Assembly: GCF_900114785.1 (NCBI RefSeq)
Contig: NZ_FOUG01000002.1
Span: 434,001-498,000, forward strand
Origin: Variovorax sp. OV329
GTDB taxonomy: Bacteria > Pseudomonadota > Gammaproteobacteria > Burkholderiales > Burkholderiaceae_C
DNA length: 64,000 nucleotides
Direction: 5' to 3'
The notes under the pieces are model-generated. The model made no database searches. It was not told the origin of the DNA and was given only the letters and a program-made list of their open reading frames with translations. The position numbers and the translations under genes were made by a program. Positions 20,693-30,259 of this stretch are shown piece after piece; the stretch's first letter is position 1; the number at the start of each line of letters is the position of its first letter.

Positions 20693-21438
20693 CACGCCTC
20701 CTTGAGCGCGTCGCGCACCGCCGCCAGCTGTCGGCGCGACACCACCACCGGCTCGTTGATGCCGTGCAGGCGCAATGCCCAGCCCTCGGCGTCCTCGCCG
20801 ATGTCGTACTTTTCCAGGGCGCGGATGGCATCGCGCGCCACCAGGGCGTTGCGGTGCACGCGCACGAAGCGCTTGGGGTAGCGCTCCTCGAAATCGGCCA
20901 GCGAGCCATCCAGGATGTGGCTGCGCAGCGCCGTGCGCACCGTCAGGTACTTCAGCTCCGACTTCAGGTACAGCACCTCCGCCAGCGGCACCCGCTCCGC
21001 CCGGCCGCGGTCCTGGATGAGCAGCGTCTCCTGGGCGTCCAGGCCCTGGCTGCGGCGGTCCTTGAGGAAGCGCTCGGCCTTCTGCAGCGCCTGCTGCAGG
21101 CGTTCGGCCCGCACCGGCTTGGTCAGGTAGTCCACCGCCTCCAGCTCGAAGGCGGTGACCGCGTGCGAGGCATGGGCGGTGACGAAGACCACCGCCGGCG
21201 CCTGGACCATGTTGCGCACGGTGCGCACCAGCTCGATGCCGTCGATGCCCGGCATGTGGATGTCGGCCAGCACCAGGTCGAAGCCGCCCTGCCCGAGCAA
21301 TCTCAGGGCCTGCTCGCCATCGGCCGCCTCGGCCAGCACCGCCGCCCCGGGCGCGCTGCAGTCGCCCAGCAGGGTGCGCAGGCGCGACCGGGCCAGGGAT
21401 TCGTCGTCGACGATCAGGGTCCGCAAGGGGGTGCTCAT
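20692..21438 (-). CDS. LytTR-type response regulator (AlgR-like)
   Basis: A 248-residue DNA-binding response regulator. The receiver domain (about 1-125) has DDE acidic pocket residues near 12-14, the phospho-acceptor Asp in LVLADIHMPGIDG near residue 59, and KP in LTKPVRAE. The C-terminal LytTR domain carries VLYLKSELKYLTVRT and FVRVHRNALVAR. In Pseudomonas AlgR regulates alginate, twitching and haem-linked genes and its gene also sits near argH and hem genes. The partner kinase gene lies 29 bp upstream. Targets in this organism are unknown, but nearby exopolysaccharide genes are plausible. Confidence 0.92.
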   Translation of the reverse strand: MSTPLRTLIVDDESLARSRLRTLLGDCSAPGAAVLAEAADGEQALRLLGQGGFDLVLADIHMPGIDGIELVRTVRNMVQAPAVVFVTAHASHAVTAFELEAVDYLTKPVRAERLQQALQKAERFLKDRRSQGLDAQETLLIQDRGRAERVPLAEVLYLKSELKYLTVRTALRSHILDGSLADFEERYPKRFVRVHRNALVARDAIRALEKYDIGEDAEGWALRLHGINEPVVVSRRQLAAVRDALKEA

Positions 21439-21467
21439 GGTCCTTCGCTGCTCCTCTTTCTTATTTC

Positions 21468-22553
21468 TTATTCCCGGTTCGGCGCCGGGATGTCGATGCG
21501 CACGCGGTAGTTGTCCTGGTCGACGCCGGCACGGAACTGCGCCTGCACGTCGTGCAGCAGGCGCAGCCGGTCGCGCACGTTGGCCAGCGCGATGCCGTGG
21601 CCGCGCGGCAGCGGTTGCTCGGCCCAGCGCAGCGGCGGCAGGGTGTTGGTGACCTCGATCACCACCCGGGCGCCGCGGCGCTCGGTGCGGATGCGCAGCT
21701 TGCCGCCCTTGGGGCTGGGCTCCACGCCGTGCTTCACCGCGTTCTCCACCAGCGGCTGCAGCAGCAAGGGCGGCAGGCGGGCACTGCTGGCCGCCGCGTC
21801 CAGGTCCCAGCGGATGCGCAGGCGATCGCCGAAGCGCACCTGCTCGATCGCCAGGTAGCGCTCGGCCAGGCCGATCTCGTCGGCCAATGTCACCGAGTCG
21901 CGCGGATCGGCCAGCGCCTGGCGGAACAATTCGGCCAGGTCTTCCAGCAGGGTCTCGGCCTTGGCCGGCTCCTCGCGCACCAGCGCGATGGCGCTGTTGA
22001 GCGTGTTGAACAGGAAATGCGGGCGGATGCGCGACTGCAGGTCTTCCAGCTTGGCCGCCGTGGCCGCCGGCATGCGGCTGCTCGCCCGCAGCACCAGCCA
22101 GCCCATGGCCACCGCCGAGAAAAGGACGCCACCCAGCGCGCTGGCCACCCAGGGCGCCACCGCCAGGGCCCCGGTCACCCGAAGCAAGCCGCAGCCGTAG
22201 AGCCCTGCCAGAGCGCCCAGCACCGCCCCGGTGCCGTACTGCATCGCCGGCCGCCAGCGGGCCATGCGCCTGTGCAGGGCGCACACGGCCACCAGCCACA
22301 GCAGCACGGCCGGCAATGCGCCGCCGGTGAGTGTCGCCACCTGCCCCAGCCAGTCGGCCGGCCCGGTCGCCACGAAGAGCGCCAGCACCGCCAGCACCGC
22401 CTGCACGAAGAGCACGGCGCGCAACACCACGCCGACCTGGCACACGTCGAAGACGGCCGGCGGCGTAGGCGGCGTTGCGGTCGCCGCCTGCCCCTCGTCC
22501 TGCGAGGCGGGCGGGCGAAGCCGGACGGCCGATAAAATCGACAGGTTGCGCAC
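21468..22553 (-). CDS. LytS/AlgZ-type sensor histidine kinase
   Basis: A 361-residue inner-membrane kinase of the His_kinase family. Four hydrophobic segments occupy about residues 45-160 with no recognisable periplasmic sensor domain. The His box is [24 protein letters not shown] (His near residue 185); [15 protein letters not shown] (N box) and [16 protein letters not shown] (G box) follow. The start is a GTG at 22553 facing argH, with a 39-bp divergent spacer. It pairs with the LytTR regulator downstream. Confidence 0.9.
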   Translation of the reverse strand: MRNLSILSAVRLRPPASQDEGQAATATPPTPPAVFDVCQVGVVLRAVLFVQAVLAVLALFVATGPADWLGQVATLTGGALPAVLLWLVAVCALHRRMARWRPAMQYGTGAVLGALAGLYGCGLLRVTGALAVAPWVASALGGVLFSAVAMGWLVLRASSRMPAATAAKLEDLQSRIRPHFLFNTLNSAIALVREEPAKAETLLEDLAELFRQALADPRDSVTLADEIGLAERYLAIEQVRFGDRLRIRWDLDAAASSARLPPLLLQPLVENAVKHGVEPSPKGGKLRIRTERRGARVVIEVTNTLPPLRWAEQPLPRGHGIALANVRDRLRLLHDVQAQFRAGVDQDNYRVRIDIPAPNRE

Positions 22554-22592
22554 TTAAAGAAACATTGGGTGACAAGCCCATTATTGCCTCCC

Positions 22593-23990
<1,398 letters not shown>

Positions 23991-24009
23991 GGGCTTCGCC
24001 GCCCGGCTT

Positions 24010-25362
24010 TCAGCTCCTGCTGTCGGCCGTGGCGCGGGCGGCCGGAGGGAAGCGCACGGCGACGCGCAGGCCGCCCAGGCGCTCGGAGCGGTCCAGCATC
24101 ACCGTGGCGCCATGCTTGTCCGCGATGGCGCGCACGATCGCCAGGCCCAGCCCGCTGCCCTCGGCCGTGCTGTTGCCGTCGGCCAGGCGGTAGAAGCGGT
24201 CGAAGGCGCGCTCGCGCTCGGCCTCGGGAATGCCCGGGCCGTTGTCCTCCACGACCAGCACGGGCGTGCCGTTGCCGGCCAGCGTGACGTCCACGTGCCC
24301 GCCCTCGGGCGCGTACTTGACGGCGTTGTCCACCAGGTTGCCCAGCAGCACGCGCAGGGCCGCCGCATCGCCCTGCACCTGCAAGGGGTCGGCCTGCACC
24401 ACGCCCAGGTCGATGCCGCGCGCCTGCGCATGCGGCAGCGCGGCGCTCACGCACTGGGCGACGATGTCGTCCAGGCGCACCGGCCCGATCGGCGCAGCGC
24501 TGGCCGCCTCGCCCGATTCCTGCCGCGCCAGCACCAGCAGCTGCCCCACCAGGTGGATGGCGCGCTCGATGCCGCCCTGCAGCCGCGTGATCGCAAGCTC
24601 GCGCGTCGACGGGTCGGCGGCGCGGCGCAAGGCCTCGGCCTGCAGCTTCAGCGCGGTGAGCGGCGAGCGCAATTCGTGCGCCGCATCGGCCACGAAGTTC
24701 TTCTGCGCCTTGAAGGCCGAATCGACGCGGCCGAACAGCAGGTTCAGCTCGTGCACCAGGGGCCGCACCTCGTCGGGCAGGCCCTGCTCGGACAGCGGCG
24801 AGAGGTCGCTGTCGGCCCGCTGGGCCACGTGGCGGCGCATCCGCTCCACCGGCGCCAGCGAGCGGGTGATGATCCAGCCCACCACCAGCATCAGCAGCGG
24901 CGCCATCAGCGCCATCGGCCAGGTGGCACGCAGCGCCAGGCCGCGGGCGCGGGCCTCGCGGGCGTCCATGTCCTGGGCGATCTGCACCGTCTGCATGGGC
25001 GTCTGCAGCGAATAGACGCGAAAGCGCCGGCCTCCCACCGTGGCGTCGGAGAAGCCCAGCACCGCGCGCGGCGGCAGGGCCGAGCGGGCCGAGCGGAACA
25101 TCTGCGTGCCGTCGGGCCCCCAGATCTGCACGAACAGGTCGTAGCCCTCGCGCCCGCTGTCGTCGCCGTCGAAGCCCAGGCCCAGCGGCACGCCGCCGCG
25201 CAGCGAATGGGCCATCTGCTGCAGGTGCAGGTCGAAGGTGGCGTCGGCATCGCGCAATGCGCTGCGGTAGGCCGCCGCGCCCAGCGCCGCGGCCGCCAGC
25301 AGGATGGAGGCGAAGACGAAGCCCAGCAGCCGCCACTTCAGCGAGAAGCCATGGCCCCTCAT
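24010..25362 (-). CDS. Two-component sensor histidine kinase (QseC/TctE-like)
   Basis: A 450-residue inner-membrane kinase. First membrane helix about residues 11-32, periplasmic sensor of about 120 residues, second helix at WPMALMAPLLMLVVGWIIT, then HAMP-like linker and HisKA with FVADAAHELRSPLTALKLQ (His about 237). HATPase boxes: LLGNLVDNAVKYAPEGG (N), VEDNGPGIPE (G1) and GSGLGLAIVRAIADKHG (G2). The ATG at 25362 overlaps the regulator stop by 4 bp, indicating one operon. The ligand is unknown; neighbouring GT4/OpgC genes are divergent and could be targets. Confidence 0.93.
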   Translation of the reverse strand: MRGHGFSLKWRLLGFVFASILLAAAALGAAAYRSALRDADATFDLHLQQMAHSLRGGVPLGLGFDGDDSGREGYDLFVQIWGPDGTQMFRSARSALPPRAVLGFSDATVGGRRFRVYSLQTPMQTVQIAQDMDAREARARGLALRATWPMALMAPLLMLVVGWIITRSLAPVERMRRHVAQRADSDLSPLSEQGLPDEVRPLVHELNLLFGRVDSAFKAQKNFVADAAHELRSPLTALKLQAEALRRAADPSTRELAITRLQGGIERAIHLVGQLLVLARQESGEAASAAPIGPVRLDDIVAQCVSAALPHAQARGIDLGVVQADPLQVQGDAAALRVLLGNLVDNAVKYAPEGGHVDVTLAGNGTPVLVVEDNGPGIPEAERERAFDRFYRLADGNSTAEGSGLGLAIVRAIADKHGATVMLDRSERLGGLRVAVRFPPAARATADSRS

Positions 25363-26021
25363 TCGCGCGGCACCAGGTAGCCCAGGCCGCGCACCGTCTG
25401 GATGAAGCCGCTGCCCAGCTTCTTGCGCAGGCCGTGGACGTAGACCTCCACCGCGTTGCTGCTGATCTCGTCCTTCCAGCCGTAGAGCTTTTCTTCCAGC
25501 TGCGTGCGCGAGAGCACGATCCCCGGGCGGGCGATGAGCGGCTCCAGCACCGCCCATTCCTTGGCCGACAGGATCACCGGCTGGCCGTTGAAGGTGGCTT
25601 CGCGGGTGGCCGGATTCAGGCTCACGCCGTGGGCGGTGAACACCGGCTCGGCCTGGCCGGCGCCGCGGCGCAGCAGCGCGCGGATGCGGGCCAGCAGCTC
25701 GCTCATGTCGTAGGGCTTGAGCACGTAGTCGTCGGCGCCTGCATCGAGCCCGGCCACGCGGTCGGCCACTGCATCGCGGGCGGTGGCCACCAGCACCGGC
25801 ACCTTGTCGCGGCGCTGGCGCAGGGCGCGCAGCACCTCGAGGCCATCGCGCTTGGGCAGGCCCAGGTCCAGCAGGACCAGGTCATAGGACTGCGAGCGCA
25901 GCGCCGTATCCGCCATCGCGCCGTCGCGCACCCAGTCCACGGCGTAGTGCTGCTCGGCGCGAAGCAGTTCGAGCAGGGCTTCGCCGATCATGGTGTCGTC
26001 TTCGACGAGTAGGAGGCGCAT
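25359..26021 (-). CDS. OmpR-family response regulator (QseB/TctD-like)
   Basis: A 220-residue regulator with receiver domain (EDD near residues 7-9, phospho-acceptor in LVLLDLGLPKRDG near residue 51, and YVLKPYDMSEL) and winged-helix C-terminal domain (LSAKEWAVLEPLIARPG, NAVEVYVHGLRKKLG, IQTVRGLGYLV). Start taken as the ATG giving MRLLLVEDD; an ATG three codons earlier at 26030 is also possible. Divergent from the GT4 gene with about 80 bp between. Confidence 0.93.
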   Translation of the reverse strand: MRLLLVEDDTMIGEALLELLRAEQHYAVDWVRDGAMADTALRSQSYDLVLLDLGLPKRDGLEVLRALRQRRDKVPVLVATARDAVADRVAGLDAGADDYVLKPYDMSELLARIRALLRRGAGQAEPVFTAHGVSLNPATREATFNGQPVILSAKEWAVLEPLIARPGIVLSRTQLEEKLYGWKDEISSNAVEVYVHGLRKKLGSGFIQTVRGLGYLVPRE

Positions 26022-26103
26022 GGCGCGCATTGTCCCGCTTCGCCTTAAGCCCGGCTGAAAAAAGCGTCACCTATGATCAGCCGCGTCGCAACCGCCTCAC
26101 GCC

Positions 26104-27351
26104 ATGCCCTCCCTGCTTCTGACCCACCCCGCCGGAAACCAGAACGTGCGCGCCGTGCTGGCGGCCACCGAAGGCGCCGGACAGCTCGCCCGCTTCGCCA
26201 CCACCGTGGCCGCCTTCGAGGGCGACGCGCCCTCCCGCCTGCTGCCCGGCGCGCTGCGGCGCGAATGGCTGCGGCGGCGCTTCGACATCGCGCCGGCCAA
26301 GGTGCTGACCCATCCGGCCCGCGAGCTGGCCCGCATGGTGGCAGCCAAGGCCGGCTGGCAGGGCGCGGTGCGGCACGAGGCCGGCTTCGCCTCGCCCGAC
26401 GCGGTGTTCCAGGACTTCGACCGCTTCGTCGCGGCCCGCCTGCCGGGGCTGGCGCGCACGCACGGGCTCACCGCCGTCTACGCCTACGAGGACTCGGCCC
26501 TGCACACCTTCCGCGCGGCGCGCGCGCTGGGGCTTCGCTGCATCTACGACCTGCCCATCGCCTACTGGGAGACCGGCCGGCGCCTGATGCAGGAAGAGGC
26601 CGAGCGCCTGCCCGAATGGGCCGCCACCCTGGGCGGGGGCGTGACCGACTCGGCGCCCAAGCTGGAACGCAAGACCGAGGAGCTGGCGCTGGCCGACATG
26701 GTGGTCGCGCCCAGCGGCTTCGTGCTGGACTCGCTGCCCGCCTCGGCCACGCGCCAGAAGCGCGTCCTGACCCCTTTCGGCTCGCCGCCCTCCTCCGTCG
26801 ACGAGCGCAGCTCCGAGGTGCCCGACCCCGGCCGCCCCCTGCGCGTGCTCTTCGTCGGCTCCATGGGCCAGCGCAAGGGCCTGGCCGACCTGTTCGCCGC
26901 CATGCGCCTGCTCGAGGGCCGCAACATCGAGCTGGTGGTGCTGGGCTCGCTGCAGGAGTCGCCCGAGTTCTACCGCCGCCAGTGCGAAGGCATGCGCCAC
27001 GAGAAGGGCCGCCCGCACGCGCAGGTGCTGGAGCTGATGCGCAGCTGCGACTTGTTCTGCCTGCCTTCCATCGTCGAGGGCCGCGCGCTGGTGACGCAGG
27101 AGGCCATGAGCCAGGGCCTGCCCATCGTCATCACCGCCAACACCGGCGGCGCCGACCTGGTCATCGAGGGCCGCACCGGTTTCCTGGTGCCGATACGCGC
27201 ACCTGAGAAAATCGCGGAGACGATCGCCTGGTTCGACGACAACCGGCGCGAGCTTCCGGCCATGAAGGCCGCGGCCATGCGGCATGCCGCTGGCTACACC
27301 TGGCAGCACTACGGCGAACTCGTGGTGGATGCCATCCGGGAACTGGACTGA
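26104..27351 (+). CDS. Family 4 glycosyltransferase
   Basis: A 415-residue GT-B enzyme. The C-terminal Glycos_transf_1 domain has LRVLFVGSMGQRKGLADLF (about residues 243-262), LMRSCDLFCLPSIVEG, the EX7E-type element RALVTQEAMSQGLPIV, and TANTGGADLVIEGRTGFLVP. The N-terminal half reads HPAGNQNVRAVLAATEGAG. No membrane segment or signal peptide. It is followed 46 bp later by opgC, with a possible terminator hairpin between, so joint function is uncertain. Confidence 0.9.
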   Translation: MPSLLLTHPAGNQNVRAVLAATEGAGQLARFATTVAAFEGDAPSRLLPGALRREWLRRRFDIAPAKVLTHPARELARMVAAKAGWQGAVRHEAGFASPDAVFQDFDRFVAARLPGLARTHGLTAVYAYEDSALHTFRAARALGLRCIYDLPIAYWETGRRLMQEEAERLPEWAATLGGGVTDSAPKLERKTEELALADMVVAPSGFVLDSLPASATRQKRVLTPFGSPPSSVDERSSEVPDPGRPLRVLFVGSMGQRKGLADLFAAMRLLEGRNIELVVLGSLQESPEFYRRQCEGMRHEKGRPHAQVLELMRSCDLFCLPSIVEGRALVTQEAMSQGLPIVITANTGGADLVIEGRTGFLVPIRAPEKIAETIAWFDDNRRELPAMKAAAMRHAAGYTWQHYGELVVDAIRELD

Positions 27352-27354
27352 GGC

Positions 27355-27383
27355 AAGCAGGTCCGTGGAGAAAGGGCCTGCTT
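27355..27383 (+). terminator. Hairpin between GT4 and opgC
   Basis: AAGCAGGTCC (27355-27364) pairs with GGGCCTGCTT (27374-27383): 10 pairs with one G-T wobble, 9-base loop, and the right arm ends in TT but no longer T-run follows. It could weaken read-through between the two genes rather than stop transcription fully. Confidence 0.4.
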
Positions 27384-27397
27384 CACCGTGCTTTTGA

Positions 27398-28561
27398 ATG
27401 ACTGAGATCCGGGCGTCGCGGCGCTCCTGGGAAATCGACGCGCTGCGCGGGCTGATGCTCGTGCTGATGACGCTCACCCACCTGCCCACGCGGCTGACCG
27501 ATCCGCTGGGCCAGCCCTTCGGCTTCGTCTCCGCCGCCGAGGGCTTCGTGCTGCTCTCGGCCTACATGGCCGGCCTGGTCTACAGCCGCATCGCCTGGCG
27601 CCAGGGCATCGTGCAGATGGAGCGCGCCTTCTGGAAGCGAGCCTTCAAGGTGTACCTGATCCAGGCGGCGATCCTGTTCTTCCTCTTCACCGTGATCACC
27701 GCGGTGGGCGTGAGGATCGACCAGCCCGCGGTGAAGAACCTGGTGGCCTTCTACCTCGCGCAGCCGCTGGAGGGCTTCGTCTTCGGCCTGCTGCTGGTGT
27801 ACGAGCCGGCGCTGCTGGACATCCTGCCCATGTACATCTTCTTCCTGCTGCTCAGCCCCTGGGTGCTGGCCTTCGGCATGCGGCACGGCTGGTGGGGCGT
27901 GATGACGGTGAGCGTGGCGGTGTGGGCCATGGCGCAGTACGGCTTTGCCGAATGGCTGCATGCGCAGGCGGTGCACTGGCTGCACCTGCCGGTGTCCTAC
28001 GCGGACACGGGCTCCTTCAATGCCTTCGCGTGGCAGCTGCTGTGGATGGGCGGCCTGTGGATGGGCGCGAGCCGCAATGCGCCGGATGCGCAACCCTTCC
28101 GATTCCCGGGCTGGGTGCTGGCCATCGCGATCGGCGTGGCGGCGTACGGCCTCTGGTGGCGCCACACCGGCATCCATGGCCAGGCGCCCTTCGGCGGGGA
28201 CGTGGAACTCAACCTGCTGTTCGACAAGTGGATGCTGGGGCCGCTGCGCCTCCTGAACCTGGTGGCACTGGGCATCGTCACCATCCGCTTCGGCCCGAAG
28301 CTCGCGCACATGCTACCGCGCCAGCGCTGGCTGGAGACCATGGGCGCGGCCTCGCTGCCGGTGTTCTGCACGCACCTGATCGCGGTGCTGCTGGTGCTGG
28401 CCGTGTGGGGCGACAACCAGCTCGCGCGCCCGTGGTGGGGCGACGTGCTGCTGCTGGCCGCGGTGTTCGGCGCCATGTGGGGCGTGGCCCGCTTCACGCA
28501 GAAGGCCGATGCCACGCCGCCGCCGGAGGAAGAGCCGGCCACTGCCCCATCCAGCGTGTAG
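27398..28561 (+). CDS. opgC: OpgC-family membrane acyltransferase
   Basis: Predicted inner-membrane protein of 387 residues with about ten hydrophobic segments, of the OpgC/MdoC group. Known members add succinyl or similar acyl groups to osmoregulated periplasmic glucans. Seen: N-terminal RSWEIDALRGLMLVLMTLTHLP, the family GFVSAAEGFVLLSAYMAGLVYSR, FWKRAFKVYLIQAAILFF, LPMYIFFLLLSPWVLAF and FDKWMLGPLRLLNLVALG. A charged, proline-rich tail (EEEPATAPSSV) ends the protein. The glucan synthase genes opgG/opgH are not in the window. Confidence 0.9.
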   Translation: MTEIRASRRSWEIDALRGLMLVLMTLTHLPTRLTDPLGQPFGFVSAAEGFVLLSAYMAGLVYSRIAWRQGIVQMERAFWKRAFKVYLIQAAILFFLFTVITAVGVRIDQPAVKNLVAFYLAQPLEGFVFGLLLVYEPALLDILPMYIFFLLLSPWVLAFGMRHGWWGVMTVSVAVWAMAQYGFAEWLHAQAVHWLHLPVSYADTGSFNAFAWQLLWMGGLWMGASRNAPDAQPFRFPGWVLAIAIGVAAYGLWWRHTGIHGQAPFGGDVELNLLFDKWMLGPLRLLNLVALGIVTIRFGPKLAHMLPRQRWLETMGAASLPVFCTHLIAVLLVLAVWGDNQLARPWWGDVLLLAAVFGAMWGVARFTQKADATPPPEEEPATAPSSV

Positions 28562-28675
28562 CCGCGCGTAGCAGCGCACAGCCGCGCGCGGCAGGCAACC
28601 ACTTAAGGCCTCTCTAAGGCTGCGTTCCCATCATTCGAGCCACACCAACTTTCGTTCCAACCTAGGACCCAAGCA

Positions 28676-30175
28676 ATGCGACTCGAATCCCTGACCCCGT
28701 CTCGCCTGATCCTCGCGCTCGTTACCGCCGGTGTCATCGGCGGCGCCGGCGTCTCGGCACTGGAGGCCCGCAACGCGAACGCCGCGCCCGTGGCTGCCGC
28801 AACTGCAACCACCACCACCGGCATCCCGGTGGCCCTGCCCGACTTCTCGCAGATCACGAAGAAGGCCGGCCCGGCCGTGGTCAACATCAGCGTGGTCGGA
28901 ACCACCAAGGGCGACAACGGCAACGGCGCGTCCAACGACGACGACGATGATGACGGCGCGTCTTCCGGCGATCCGCTGGCCGAGTACTTCCGCCGCTTCG
29001 GTCCCGGCATGCGCGGCGGCAAGGCACCGCGCAGCGCCCAGGAACAACCGGTGCGCGGCCAGGGCTCGGGCTTCATCATCAGCGCCGACGGCATCATCCT
29101 GACCAACGCCCACGTGGTGAAGGGTGCCAAGGACATCACCGTCAAGCTCACCGACCGCCGTGAACTCAAGGCCAAGGTGCTGGGCAGCGACCCCAAGACC
29201 GACATCGCGGTGCTCAAGGTCGAGGCCAAGAACCTGCCGGTGGTGACGCTGGGCAGCGTGAACGACCTCAACGTGGGCGAATGGGTGCTGGCCATCGGCT
29301 CGCCCTACGGCTTCGAGAACACGGTGACGGCCGGCGTGGTGAGCGCCAAGGGCCGCTCGCTGCCCGACGACAGCGCGGTGCCCTTCATCCAGACCGACGT
29401 GGCGGTGAACCCCGGCAACTCCGGCGGCCCGCTGTTCAACGCACGCGGCGAGGTGGTGGGCATCAACTCGCAGATCTACAGCCGCACCGGCGGCTTCCAG
29501 GGCCTGTCCTTCGCGATCCCGATCGACCTGGCGACCAAGATCAAGGACAAGATCGTGGCCAACGGCAAGGTCGAGCACGCCAAGCTGGGCGTGGCGGTGC
29601 AGGAGGTGAACCAGACCCTGGCCGACTCCTTCAAGCTGGATTCGCCGCAAGGCGCGCTGGTGGCCAACGTCGAGAAGGGTGGCCCAGCCGATAAGGCCGG
29701 CCTGCAGACCGGTGATGTGATCCGCAAGGTTGACGGCAAGCCCGTGGTGTCCTCCGGCGACCTGCCGGCGGCCATCAGCCTGTCCTCGCCAGGTGACAAG
29801 GTACAGCTGGAAATCTGGCGCAATGGCGGCATCAAGGAAATCAGCGCGCAGTTGGGCAACGCGTCCGACAAGGGCGTGCAGCAGGCCAGCGCGAAGGACC
29901 TGGCCGGCAAGGGCAAGCTGGGCCTGGCGCTGCGCCCGCTGGAGCCGCAGGAGCGCCAGGAAGCCGGCGTGGACGGCGGCCTGGTGATCGCCCAGGTGGC
30001 CGGCCCCGCCGCAATGGCCGGCGTGCAGCCGGGCGACCTGCTGCTGGCCATCAATGGCACGCCGATCAAGAGCATCGAGCAGGTGCGCGAGGCGGTGGCC
30101 AAGTCCGACAAGTCGGTGGCCCTGCTGGTGCAGCGCGGCGAGGAAAAGATCTTCGTGCCGGTGCGCATCGGCTGA
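28676..30175 (+). CDS. Do-family (DegP/DegQ/MucD) periplasmic serine endoprotease
   Basis: Periplasmic quality-control protease and chaperone, 499 residues. Signal peptide/anchor LILALVTAGVIGGAGVSAL near residues 11-29; an acidic low-complexity loop (SNDDDDDDGASSGDP) precedes the protease domain. Catalytic triad: His in TNAHVVKGA (about 145), Asp in DPKTDIAVLKV (about 175), Ser in GNSGGPLFN (about 249). Two PDZ domains follow, with VAVQEVNQTLADSFKL/GDVIRKVDGKPV and LVIAQVAGPAAMAGVQPGDLLLAINGTPI. The family is often induced by envelope stress; no such promoter was recognised here. Confidence 0.95.
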   Translation: MRLESLTPSRLILALVTAGVIGGAGVSALEARNANAAPVAAATATTTTGIPVALPDFSQITKKAGPAVVNISVVGTTKGDNGNGASNDDDDDDGASSGDPLAEYFRRFGPGMRGGKAPRSAQEQPVRGQGSGFIISADGIILTNAHVVKGAKDITVKLTDRRELKAKVLGSDPKTDIAVLKVEAKNLPVVTLGSVNDLNVGEWVLAIGSPYGFENTVTAGVVSAKGRSLPDDSAVPFIQTDVAVNPGNSGGPLFNARGEVVGINSQIYSRTGGFQGLSFAIPIDLATKIKDKIVANGKVEHAKLGVAVQEVNQTLADSFKLDSPQGALVANVEKGGPADKAGLQTGDVIRKVDGKPVVSSGDLPAAISLSSPGDKVQLEIWRNGGIKEISAQLGNASDKGVQQASAKDLAGKGKLGLALRPLEPQERQEAGVDGGLVIAQVAGPAAMAGVQPGDLLLAINGTPIKSIEQVREAVAKSDKSVALLVQRGEEKIFVPVRIG

Positions 30176-30210
30176 TCGCTTCCGTTCCCATCCTCCATCG
30201 GCCCCCGGCT

Positions 30211-30247
30211 GATGGAGCGCCAAAGCAGTTACGCTCGGCGCTCCATC
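30211..30247 (+). promoter_or_regulatory. Perfect 11-bp inverted repeat just before the alpha-2-macroglobulin ribosome site
   Basis: GATGGAGCGCC at 30211-30221 and GGCGCTCCATC at 30237-30247 are perfect complements with a 15-base spacer. The right arm ends 2 bp before AAGGGGG, the ribosome site for ATG 30260. As RNA it would form a stable stem in the leader; as DNA it could be an operator. No T-run follows, so it is not a standard terminator for the protease gene. Confidence 0.5.
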
Positions 30248-30259
30248 GAAGGGGGCTTG

